Shown piece by piece: positions 1 to 7,416 of a stretch of DNA of 44,662 bases. How positions within the stretch are numbered: the stretch's first letter is position 1; each line of letters begins with the position of its first letter. Location: NCBI GenBank assembly GCA_002726085.1, contig PBRZ01000059.1:55243-99904 (forward strand). The letters are read 5' to 3'. A model generated the notes under the pieces. That model saw nothing but the letters and a program-made list of their open reading frames with translations. It did no database searches and was not told the DNA's origin. The translations under genes and the position numbers were made by a program. Origin of the DNA: Acidobacteriota bacterium (GTDB lineage Bacteria > Acidobacteriota > Vicinamibacteria > Vicinamibacterales > UBA8438).

Positions 1-435
1 CCCCGGCCAGCCGTGCGTGATGATAATCGGCAGGGCATCCGGCTCCGGCGAGCGATGATGGATGAAATGAATGTCGAGATCGCCGAGGACCGTCTTGAAC
101 TGGTCAAACTCGTTCAGCCGGCGTTCCTGCTCCCGCCAGTCGTACCCATCGCGCCAGTAGGCGATCAGCTCGGTCAGGTAGTCGCGGTCGGTGCCGTAGT
201 CCCAGCCGACCCCGTCGAGCTGGTCAGGCAATCTGGTGTTGGCGAGCCGAGTCCGAAGGTCGTCCAGGACGTCGTCCGGCACCGCGATCTCGAACGGCCG
301 GATCGCTGTCGGATCCACAGGGGCCTCCTCCACCGCGGTGTCCAGCGCCTCAGCCGGTTCGCTCGTCGGCGAGGCGCACCCGGCGGCGCCACCGAGCAGC
401 ACGAGCCCGACAAGAGCGACGGACCAGCGAGTCAT
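1..435 (-). CDS. Epoxide hydrolase-like alpha/beta hydrolase lipoprotein (3' end off window)
   Basis: The minus-strand frame from ATG 435 is open to the window edge. It starts with a lipoprotein signal (hydrophobic stretch, then lipobox LGGAAGC), so the product is probably anchored in the envelope. Next come features of the epoxide hydrolase N-terminal domain: RPFEIAVPDDVLDDLRTRL, then W-D-Y-G-T and Y-L-x-E-L-I-x-Y-W, leading to the oxyanion-hole motif THGWPG at the edge. Family members open epoxides with a nucleophilic Asp inside an alpha/beta-hydrolase fold; that Asp lies outside the window, so activity cannot be confirmed. The ATG overlaps the TGA of the cupin gene by four bases (ATGA), which suggests translational coupling. 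A lipoprotein form is unusual, since characterised relatives are mostly soluble. Confidence 0.82.
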   Translation of the reverse strand, partial: MTRWSVALVGLVLLGGAAGCASPTSEPAEALDTAVEEAPVDPTAIRPFEIAVPDDVLDDLRTRLANTRLPDQLDGVGWDYGTDRDYLTELIAYWRDGYDWREQERRLNEFDQFKTVLGDLDIHFIHHRSPEPDALPIIITHGWPG

Positions 436-980
436 TTGGTCAGCTCCGGGTTGACGTACCCGGCCGGGAGCGTCTGATCCGGATCGACCCTGATGCTCAG
501 GTACTTCACGCGATCGGGAATGTCACTGAAACCGTGCGGCACACCGGCTGGAATCACGACGACATCACCGACAGAGACTTCACGGCTGACACCAGACTGG
601 AACGTCCCCTGGCCGCTCGGACCGATCAGTTCCTTGACGGCGCCGCTATCGGCCGGGAATTCCCGCATGTTGCTCAGCGGGCCGCCGGTCACGAGCGTTC
701 CGCCACCCTCTAGAATGTAGTACACCTCCGTGACGTCGTGGTGCACGATGGCGCCCACCTCGCCCTCGCTCGCAAGAGCCCCGCGCTCCAGGATACCGAC
801 CGCCACGTTCGTGTCCTTGCCGATATCGACCACCTTGATCTGTTTGTCGATGCTCTGGCCCAGTGTCTCGTAGACGGCCTCGATCTCGGTCTTCGTCACA
901 TCGGTGGCCGTAGGTTGCGCCGCCGCCGCGATGGGAACGAGGGCAAGCATCGTCGCCAGGCACATCATCCGATTCAGCAT
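432..980 (-). CDS. Secreted cupin-domain protein
   Basis: About 182 residues. The start at 980 (MLNRMM) gives a clean Sec signal ending around AAAQP; an upstream in-frame ATG at 1001 would only lengthen the n-region. The mature part is a single small cupin barrel: the first motif is in the HHDVTEVYYILEGGGTLVTG segment and the second in VGDVVVIPAGVPHGF, with histidines and a glutamate placed to bind one metal. Cupins of this kind range from dioxygenases and isomerases to sensors, and nothing here fixes the reaction. The gene follows the PQQ dehydrogenase by about 43 bp and overlaps the epoxide hydrolase by four bases, so all three probably share a transcript. Confidence 0.85.
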   Translation of the reverse strand: MLNRMMCLATMLALVPIAAAAQPTATDVTKTEIEAVYETLGQSIDKQIKVVDIGKDTNVAVGILERGALASEGEVGAIVHHDVTEVYYILEGGGTLVTGGPLSNMREFPADSGAVKELIGPSGQGTFQSGVSREVSVGDVVVIPAGVPHGFSDIPDRVKYLSIRVDPDQTLPAGYVNPELTK

Positions 981-1023
981 CGCTGTCCTTTCAAAGCTCA
1001 ACGGGGGGCGAGGCCCTGCCGCC

Positions 1024-3123
1024 TTACGGATCGACGAACACTTGCCCCATCGCCCATGGGTGCTCCTCGCACTCGTAGGTGAATTCGCCCGCGTTCTCGA
1101 ATCGTATGTAACCGGTCTCGGCCTCTTTCAGTGTCCCGGTGGTCCACGACGCATCTTTCGACGTAATGGTGTGGGTCAACGCCCCGCTGTTGACGAACGA
1201 GACGACCGTGCCGGCCGGGATCCGGATTTGCGACGGGTTGAACGCGTGCTCGTCCACCGCATAGCGGAGGCCGACCCCGCGTTCGGCGCTCGTGACCAGG
1301 GTCGAAGTCATCACTTCGTTGACGGCACGGCCCGCTCTGCGTGGTCCGGGCTGGGGTGGCCCCTGTTCCTCGGGCACGGTCCCCCCCAGCTTGAAGGCCC
1401 ACATCTCCGGCCCCATCGCCAGGGTGACGTATTGCTCGCCATTCACTTCATAGGCCGCCGCCGGGCCGCGCGAGCCACGCACGCCGGTCTGGAACTGCCA
1501 CAGCTGCTCGCCGCTCGCCGCGTCGTAGGCCTGCATGAAACCGTCACCGGAACCACGGAACATCAAACCACCGGCCGTCGTGAGCGGACCACTCGTGCCC
1601 AGCGCAAACGGCGCGACCTCGTGCTTCCACGCAATCTTGTTGGTCCGGGTGTCGATGGCGGCGACAATCCCCACCGGGTCCGGCAACTGGGTGTAGGAAC
1701 GGGCCCCACCGCGGAACCAGGGATCCTCTGTGATCCGACGCGCGCGCCCGATGTGCCCGCGTCCCTGAGCATAGATGTAGCCGGTGTCCGGGCTGAACGA
1801 CATCGACGTGACGCGCACACCGGGAATCGGCGCGCCCGGTGCGACGACGTTGTCGCGATCGGTGTAGGGCGGCGTGAAGGCACTGCAACTGAGCTGCCAC
1901 GGCGGGGCAACTCGATCTTGCCAGAAGTCGCAGTCGGGTATCAGGCTCTCCGCACCGAGCGGAAAGGGCTGGGTCGCAGCGGTGTTGTTTCGCGGGTCCT
2001 GCGGCACCGGACGTTCCTCAATGGGAAAGACCGGCTCGCCGGTCTCGCGGTCCAGCAGGAAAAGAATGCCGTCTGCCCGTAGCGCCGCAAGGCCTTTGAC
2101 CGCCTCCCCGTTGACCACGGTGTCGTAGAGCAGGGGAGCAATCGCGATATCGGCATCCCACAAGTCGTGGCGGACCACCTGGTAATGCCACCGGAGGTCC
2201 CCGCTTTCCATGTCGAAGGCCAGGATCGACGCCGTGTACAGATTGTCGCCGTTCCTCGCCTCGCCACCGAACATCGGCACTGCGTTGCCAGTGACGTAAT
2301 AGACGAGCCCCAGCTCCGGGTCGGCGTTGGCGACATGCCACACACCAGCTCCACCCTGCTTCCAGACGTCGCCGTACTGCCCGTCTTGCGGCCAGCTCTC
2401 AGAACCCGGGTCGCCCGGTTCCGGAATGGTCCAGAAATCCCATAGCACCTCACCGGTGTCGGCATCGAGTGCGACCACCTTGCCGCGGAATGCCCAGTCG
2501 CCGTTGGCAAGCCCGGTGAACACCTTGCCGTCCACGTAGATCGGTGCCCCGGAGACCGCCTGGCCCTTGCGCGGCGGGTCGTAGCCGATCTGCGTGGACC
2601 AGAGGAACTCTCCGTCCGCCTGGCTGAAGGCGGCCACTCGCCCGTCCATCAGACCGACGAACACCTTGCCATCGCCGAGCGCCGGTCCGGGCGGCGACGG
2701 TATCCCCCGACCCGCGTTCAGGATGTCGCCGATGCCGGCGGCTTCGAGATCGGCCGAGGCATCCTGGTCAGGCTGCGCCGTCCAGATCTCCTCGCCGGTC
2801 GCCGCGTCGCGCGCGTAGAGCCGAGTGCCGGACCCGATGAACAGGACGCCGTCCTTGATGACCGGGGTCGCGCGGGTGGACGCGCCGCCCTCGAATCGTA
2901 GCGACCAGGCGGCCCCAAGATTGGACACGTTGGCCCGATTGATCTGATCCAGGGTCGAATGACGGGAATTGGCCCAGTCCCCACCGATGGTCGGCCAGTC
3001 GGTGTGACCGAACTGACTGCCGTCAGCCGCCGATTGTGTCGACGTCCGCGCGACCGCCCATGGCAGCACGCACAGCCCCACGGTGACCGTCACGAGTGTC
3101 CAGCGCAATTGAAGACTCAGCAC
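1024..3123 (-). CDS. PQQ-dependent dehydrogenase with C-terminal cupredoxin domain
   Basis: 699 residues with a Sec signal. Residues about 40-590 form a quinoprotein propeller of the alcohol/glucose dehydrogenase type: repeated W-x-F-x-G/A-x-D-x-x-T-G-E blades, the DLWDADIAIAPLL segment and LLDRETGEPVF. The vicinal Cys-Cys pair typical of many methanol/ethanol dehydrogenases is not visible; the equivalent region reads ILNAGRGI. The last 85-90 residues are not the usual cytochrome c tail but a type I copper domain, with ligands readable as His651 (LTHTI), Cys685, His688 and Met692 (CEEHPWAM). By family knowledge the first part oxidises an alcohol or sugar in the periplasm; passing electrons to the fused copper site is inference. 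Substrate unknown. Confidence 0.9.
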   Translation of the reverse strand: MLSLQLRWTLVTVTVGLCVLPWAVARTSTQSAADGSQFGHTDWPTIGGDWANSRHSTLDQINRANVSNLGAAWSLRFEGGASTRATPVIKDGVLFIGSGTRLYARDAATGEEIWTAQPDQDASADLEAAGIGDILNAGRGIPSPPGPALGDGKVFVGLMDGRVAAFSQADGEFLWSTQIGYDPPRKGQAVSGAPIYVDGKVFTGLANGDWAFRGKVVALDADTGEVLWDFWTIPEPGDPGSESWPQDGQYGDVWKQGGAGVWHVANADPELGLVYYVTGNAVPMFGGEARNGDNLYTASILAFDMESGDLRWHYQVVRHDLWDADIAIAPLLYDTVVNGEAVKGLAALRADGILFLLDRETGEPVFPIEERPVPQDPRNNTAATQPFPLGAESLIPDCDFWQDRVAPPWQLSCSAFTPPYTDRDNVVAPGAPIPGVRVTSMSFSPDTGYIYAQGRGHIGRARRITEDPWFRGGARSYTQLPDPVGIVAAIDTRTNKIAWKHEVAPFALGTSGPLTTAGGLMFRGSGDGFMQAYDAASGEQLWQFQTGVRGSRGPAAAYEVNGEQYVTLAMGPEMWAFKLGGTVPEEQGPPQPGPRRAGRAVNEVMTSTLVTSAERGVGLRYAVDEHAFNPSQIRIPAGTVVSFVNSGALTHTITSKDASWTTGTLKEAETGYIRFENAGEFTYECEEHPWAMGQVFVDP

Positions 3124-3168
3124 AACGACGTCCTCACGGCCCCTTTGAGAGCGAACAACCAGAAGCCG

Positions 3169-3217
3169 GCGAAGCCGTCCAGCTTCTCCTGCTTTCTGTC
3201 TCCTGACTTCTATGAGC
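3169..3217 (-). repeat. Heptamer-array hairpin repeat, copy A
   Basis: Read on the minus strand: CTCAT, then three 7-base units (AGAAGTC, AGGAGAC, AGAAAGC), then AGGAGAAGC, six bases, and GCTTCGCC. GAAGC (3171-3175) and GCTTC (3182-3186) form the hairpin arms. The outer end CTATGAGC (3210-3217, plus strand) is identical to that of copy B. It lies between the PQQ dehydrogenase and the regulatory/heme gene. Confidence 0.75.
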
Positions 3218-3258
3218 GCAGAGCCCAGCGATACTACCCTATTTGACCGCTGCCCTCA

Positions 3259-5364
3259 CTACTTGGCCAACGGGTCCGGCCGCATCTGGAACTTGACGGC
3301 CTTGGGCAGCACCCCGGGGCCACCCTCGCCTCGCCCGCCCTCGATGTGCCAGGTGGCATACGTCGAGAAGCTCGCCCAGTACCCCTTGCCCTTCCAGCCG
3401 GCGTCGGGGTCGTCGATGCGGCCATTCCCGGAGCGAGGAAAGAAGCCCATCGGATACGGCACGCGCAACGTCACGTAGCGGCCGAGGCTCGGCGAGAAAA
3501 CCTCCATCGCGTCGGTGTTTACCGACCCGTAGATCGGAGCGTCGGCCCCGAGGCCCAAGGTGTCATGGAAGTCCATGTGCGCCAGATAGCTCTCGTTGGC
3601 GTGGAAAAAGCTATTCCCGTATGTCGGGTCGTTCTTGCGCCGGAACGACCACCCCTCGGGGCAGCTCTGCCCCGTGGCCCGTGGGTCGCTCGTCGTGTCG
3701 CATAACGTCCGGTCGAAGCTGGAAAAGTGACCGCTGACCCGCCAGTTCTGCCAGGCGACGCCGTCGTCATCGATCTCGACACCGCCCGACCCGATCACAT
3801 CGGGATCCAGGCCGGGTGGCGGCTCGTAGTATTCGGCGCTGCAGGTCTCGGGCGGGTTGGACCCCTTCTCGATCCGGACGAGTCGCCGGTCTCCGCGGCC
3901 GATCCCGGAGCACCACAGCGCGCCGTCGGCAGGGCTGACGGCAACCGAGTAGCAGCCGAAACTGATGCGGTGGTCAAGCGCCGAGGCTACCGGCGCGTCT
4001 GGCTCGGTCCACTCGGTGATCCGACCGTCACCATTGGTGTCGATGACGGCTGGGCACCACCCCTGCGACGCCTCGGCATCGTGCGTCTCGTCCCAGGTGT
4101 CCATGTCGATCCACCCAACGGCCCCGTTCTGCCCGAAGTGCAGGACGTTGTCCTCGCTCATCTGGTTGTGGTCGGCGCTGAAGCAGGTGTCGATTTGCTC
4201 GAAGACGCCGGTCGCCGGGTCATAGACAGACACCTGCCGGCTCGCCCGCTCCAGCGGGTAATTGGCGCCGAACGGATTCTCGTCCGACGTGCAAAAAGCT
4301 GGCTGCTGCGCGGCGTCGCGCACACGTGACGCCATCCACACCCGGCCTCTGGCGTCGACGGCGGAACTGCGCACGTCAGCCCGCCGTGCCCAGACGTCGT
4401 CGCCATAGTGCGGCGAGCGTGTCGGGGACGCGTTGAAGCCCCCCACGAACGGGGAAGCCTCCGACGGCACCGTCACCACCGAGGCCCGATGGGTGACCGG
4501 GTCCAGGATGGTCAGCGAGTCGGTCATCTCGGCCACTCCGTAGACCGGACCGTTGGCGTTCACCGTACCGTCCCGGATGTCGGCGGCGGCCATGTCGGTG
4601 CGACCATCGATCTCGGATCCCCAATCCCAGAGGGTGATGACCAAATTGCGCTCGGCGCCGGCCGGACGGGGAGGCGGGTCCCTCGGCGCCTCGCCGGCGG
4701 CCACCCGGTCGGTCCAGTCGGCCAGCGCCTGTCGCATCTCGCCGAGGGCCCTGAACTGACCGGCCATCCCTGGCCCCGAGGGTCCGACCCCGGTACGACG
4801 GATCCAGGCGTCGAGCGACGAAGCCGAAGGACCCCGCATCGCCGGCAGCATCTCGCGTGTCGCCTTGTTGCCGACCTGGTGGCAGTCGTAGCACTGCTTC
4901 ATGGTCAGGGCGAAGTCGAGCTGCGCCTCCGGCTCGGCCGGCGGCGTGATCATGTTCAGCCACCATGCCGCGGGGTACACCTGCGCCGCGGCTCGCGCGT
5001 CTGGAGCGAGCGTGGCGTCGAAGCTGACCCGCTGACCTGGTCGGGCCGACTGACGGGGCGAGTCGACCAGACCGTATCCCCGCACGAACAGATCGTAGGT
5101 GGCGTTCGGCAGGTCGGGCACGACATATTGGCCCCGGTCATCGGTCACCACGATCCGCGTGAACCCGGTCGGCAGATCAGTAGTCTCGGCTATCACCCAG
5201 ACACCCGCCTCGGGTCCGTTCGCGCTGGTAACGACACCGCCGATGTCATCCGAGTCAATCGTCACCTCGCCACCCTGGCCGCTCACCCGGACGAGCGAAC
5301 AAGCCAGCACCACCGCTATCGCCAGAGACCCGATCCGACTCCGTGCATGTGCCGTCATCAGCAT
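3259..5364 (-). CDS. Carboxypeptidase-regulatory-like / one-heme / beta-propeller secreted protein
   Basis: 701 residues. The start at 5364 has AGGAG six bases upstream; a Sec signal follows. Residues about 35-125 are a carboxypeptidase-regulatory-like beta sandwich (IGGVVTSANGPEAGVWVIAE, VTDDRGQYVVPDLPNATYDL). A single heme c motif, CYDCH, lies at 158-162, followed by a long region resembling streptogramin-lyase/Vgb propellers. DTNGDGRITEW resembles a calcium loop but does not fit the EF-hand spacing exactly. A close paralog starts at 42934. The heme and its place between a PQQ dehydrogenase and DUF1552/DUF1592 genes suggest periplasmic electron transfer or oxidation of a bound substrate; the reaction is unknown. 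Repeat copy A separates it from the dehydrogenase gene. Confidence 0.78.
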   Translation of the reverse strand: MLMTAHARSRIGSLAIAVVLACSLVRVSGQGGEVTIDSDDIGGVVTSANGPEAGVWVIAETTDLPTGFTRIVVTDDRGQYVVPDLPNATYDLFVRGYGLVDSPRQSARPGQRVSFDATLAPDARAAAQVYPAAWWLNMITPPAEPEAQLDFALTMKQCYDCHQVGNKATREMLPAMRGPSASSLDAWIRRTGVGPSGPGMAGQFRALGEMRQALADWTDRVAAGEAPRDPPPRPAGAERNLVITLWDWGSEIDGRTDMAAADIRDGTVNANGPVYGVAEMTDSLTILDPVTHRASVVTVPSEASPFVGGFNASPTRSPHYGDDVWARRADVRSSAVDARGRVWMASRVRDAAQQPAFCTSDENPFGANYPLERASRQVSVYDPATGVFEQIDTCFSADHNQMSEDNVLHFGQNGAVGWIDMDTWDETHDAEASQGWCPAVIDTNGDGRITEWTEPDAPVASALDHRISFGCYSVAVSPADGALWCSGIGRGDRRLVRIEKGSNPPETCSAEYYEPPPGLDPDVIGSGGVEIDDDGVAWQNWRVSGHFSSFDRTLCDTTSDPRATGQSCPEGWSFRRKNDPTYGNSFFHANESYLAHMDFHDTLGLGADAPIYGSVNTDAMEVFSPSLGRYVTLRVPYPMGFFPRSGNGRIDDPDAGWKGKGYWASFSTYATWHIEGGRGEGGPGVLPKAVKFQMRPDPLAK

Positions 5365-5425
5365 GGGCTTCTCCTGTCAACCGCGCGTTCGCGTGTAGGC
5401 CCGTACGGAAACGCCGGGGGCGGCC

Positions 5426-5944
5426 CTACCGAAGCGCAACCGATCTGAGTCGGTACTCGCCGGAGCCCGGCTCCTGCTCGCGGTAGATCTCGTGACACGC
5501 CGCACACGCGTCGCCGATCTCGCTCGTCAGGGTGCCGACTGTCGTAGGGTCGACCGCCTCGACCGACAGCGCCGCGTCGAGCGCGTCCATCCGATTCAAC
5601 GCCGTGCCGAGCAGCGCCAGTGCGTCGCGCCGTCCGTTGTCGCGCCAGAAGGTCACGGTAGTCGCCAGCTGCTCACGCGACCGGATGGCGCGCTCCTTGG
5701 CGGTCGCGAAATCGCCACCGGCCAGCGATGCCCTGATGCCTGCCACGTTCGGACCCAGCGTCTTCATCGTGGCGTCGAGGTGGTCCGCGGTGAAGATTGG
5801 GTAGGGCTTGTCCTGGGCGATCACCGGGCCCGCCGTGAAGAGGAGCAGGCACAAGGAGACAGGAGGCAGGAGGCCGGAGGCGGAAGGCGAAGCCCACCAG
5901 CTTCTCCTGACTCCTGTCTCCTGTCTCCTGCCTCCTATGAGCAT
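5426..5944 (-). CDS. Cytochrome c'-like small heme protein with repeat-derived signal peptide
   Basis: 172 residues from ATG 5944. The mature part begins near QDKPYP and is helical, with one heme c motif close to the C-terminus (CAACH, residues 147-151), the layout of cytochrome c' and related four-helix heme proteins. Family members bind heme and sometimes NO or transfer electrons. The first 35 or so codons lie inside repeat copy B: the basic n-region (GGRRQETGVRR) and most of the hydrophobic core (LLPPVSLCLLL) are read from the heptamer arrays. Either the gene acquired this signal peptide from the repeat or the true start lies further in. An AGGGG lies just upstream of 5944. It starts six bases after the DUF1552 stop. 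Confidence 0.75.
   Translation of the reverse strand: MLIGGRRQETGVRRSWWASPSASGLLPPVSLCLLLFTAGPVIAQDKPYPIFTADHLDATMKTLGPNVAGIRASLAGGDFATAKERAIRSREQLATTVTFWRDNGRRDALALLGTALNRMDALDAALSVEAVDPTTVGTLTSEIGDACAACHEIYREQEPGSGEYRLRSVALR
5854..5942. repeat. Heptamer-array hairpin repeat, copy B (complete, two inverted arrays)
   Basis: The fullest copy. The left array (AGGAGAC, AGGAGGC, AGGAGGC, CGGAGGC; about 5854-5881) is followed by GGCGAAGC, CCACCA and GCTTCTCCT (hairpin arms 5889-5893 and 5900-5904), then a right array in the opposite orientation with four units, ending CTATGAGC (5935-5942). The two arrays are mutually complementary, so a long stem is possible. It overlaps the start of the cytochrome c'-like gene. 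Confidence 0.8.
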
Positions 5945-5950
5945 TCGCCC

Positions 5951-7300
5951 CTACACCCCCGTCAGTCGCTCGAGCTTCCCCGTACTGTCGCCCAACGTCT
6001 CGACCGGCACCCCAAGCTTCTCGAGAATCGTGACGTGCAGATTGGCGAGCGGTGTGTCCTGCGGATACCGGATGTACCGCCCCCCCGAGATGCCGGCGTT
6101 CTTCCCGGCGACCAGGGCGATCGGCAAATCGTCATGGAAGTGCGTGTTGCTGTCACTGATGCCGGTCCCATAGAGAAACAGCGAGGAGTCGAGCATCGAC
6201 CCATCGCCCTCGGGCAACGCGTCGAGCTTATCCACCAGATACGCAAATTGCTGCACATGGAATTCATTGATCTGGTGCAACCGCTCGAGCTTGGCCGGCT
6301 CGTCCTGGTGATGCGACAACGGGTGATGGGAGTCGGACACCCCGATCTCCGGATACGCTCGCCCACTCACCTCACGTGCCAGCATGAACGTGCTGATCCG
6401 GGTCAGGTCGGTCTGGTAGGCCAACGCCAGCAGATCCATTTGCAGCCTGGCGTGCTCGGCATAATCGTTCGGCACCCCGACCGGCTGGTCGACGACCGGC
6501 AGCTCGCGGGTGTTCTGCTCCTCGGCCATCGCGATCCGCCGCTCGATGTCGCGCACCGACTCGACATACTCGTCGAGCTTCAACCGGTCGCCCGGCCCGA
6601 TCACCTGCCCGAGCCCGCGCAGCTCGTCGCCCACCAGATCCAGGATGCTGCGGTCTCGCTCGATGCGCGCCAGCCGCGCCGCCGGATCAGTGCTGCCGCT
6701 GGTGCCGAACAGCCGTTCGAACACGGCCCGGGGGTCGTTCTCGATCGGGAGCGGGGTCGTCGGCGTGCGCCAGGCGATCGTGTTGGTGTAGGCGCAGCTC
6801 GCCCCGCCATCGCAGTTGCCCACCATGGCATTCGACTCGATTCCCAACTCGAGGGAGGCAAGCTGAGTCTCTTTTGACAGCTCGCGCGCAGCAAGCTGGT
6901 CCATCGACACCGCGGCCGACACGTCGGCCCCGGTCGTGACCTTGTAGGGCACGCAGGTAAGGAACGTGCCGGCCGACCGCGAGTGGTCGCCGCCGCCCTT
7001 CACGAGGTTTGCCGCCTCGTCATCGAGCCCGCCGCATATCAGCACTCGTTCCTTGAATGGCTCCAGCGACCGTAGCGTCGGTGGCATCTGGGCAAGCGAG
7101 CCCTCGGTCTTCGGGTACCAGTAGGGCATCGACATGCCGTTGGGCACGTAGAACACCCCGAACCGCCTGACCGGCGCGGCCGCCGACCGGCTTTGCGCCG
7201 TCAGCGCCGGCACCATGCCGTCGAGCAGCGGCAGGGCGAGCGTGGCCCCGAGCCCCCGGAGCACGGTGCGACGCGGAAGGTGGGTCTTGGTGATGAACAT
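5951..7300 (-). CDS. DUF1552 Tat-exported protein (left pair)
   Basis: 449 residues, start ATG 7300. The N-terminus is a Tat signal (PRRTVLRGLGATLALPLL), implying export in a folded, probably cofactor- or metal-bound state. The rest matches DUF1552: FGVFYVPNGMSMPYW, LLALAYQTDLTRISTFM, the His-rich SDSHHPLSHHQDEPAK and YGTGISDSNTHFHDDLP segments, and LANLHVTILEKLGVP near the end. The family is related to DUF1501/sulfatase-like folds and has no established reaction. Such genes typically sit beside DUF1592 cytochrome proteins, as here; the partner starts at 9828. The 116-bp gap to the partner contains repeat copy C, whereas the right-hand pair overlaps by four bases. Confidence 0.9.
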   Translation of the reverse strand: MFITKTHLPRRTVLRGLGATLALPLLDGMVPALTAQSRSAAAPVRRFGVFYVPNGMSMPYWYPKTEGSLAQMPPTLRSLEPFKERVLICGGLDDEAANLVKGGGDHSRSAGTFLTCVPYKVTTGADVSAAVSMDQLAARELSKETQLASLELGIESNAMVGNCDGGASCAYTNTIAWRTPTTPLPIENDPRAVFERLFGTSGSTDPAARLARIERDRSILDLVGDELRGLGQVIGPGDRLKLDEYVESVRDIERRIAMAEEQNTRELPVVDQPVGVPNDYAEHARLQMDLLALAYQTDLTRISTFMLAREVSGRAYPEIGVSDSHHPLSHHQDEPAKLERLHQINEFHVQQFAYLVDKLDALPEGDGSMLDSSLFLYGTGISDSNTHFHDDLPIALVAGKNAGISGGRYIRYPQDTPLANLHVTILEKLGVPVETLGDSTGKLERLTGV

Positions 7301-7312
7301 TGGAGAATCCCC

Positions 7313-7364
7313 AAGGAGTCAGAAGTCAGGAGTCAGAAGTCAGAAGAAGCGGGAGGGCTTCGCC
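7313..7364 (+). repeat. Heptamer-array hairpin repeat, copy C
   Basis: Four clean 7-base units (AGGAGTC, AGAAGTC, AGGAGTC, AGAAGTC), then AGAAGAAGC, GGGAGG and GCTTCGCC; hairpin arms 7346-7350 and 7357-7361. It has one array only and occupies much of the gap between the DUF1592 and DUF1552 genes. Confidence 0.75.
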
Positions 7365-7416
7365 ACCATGATGCTGTACCCCGCCCTTCTCCCTCACAGG
7401 CAAGCCAACCAACGTG

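Noticed and set aside
904-2082. Long plus-strand open frame opposite the PQQ dehydrogenase
   Set aside because: Arg/Gly-rich translation without domains; it is the antisense shadow of a clear gene.
4408-6877. Long plus-strand open frames opposite the regulatory/heme and DUF1552 genes
   Set aside because: No motifs or start signals, and the opposite strand encodes conserved families.
3169-7364. Repeat copies as a CRISPR array
   Set aside because: Units are only 7 bases with no unique spacers and no cas genes nearby.
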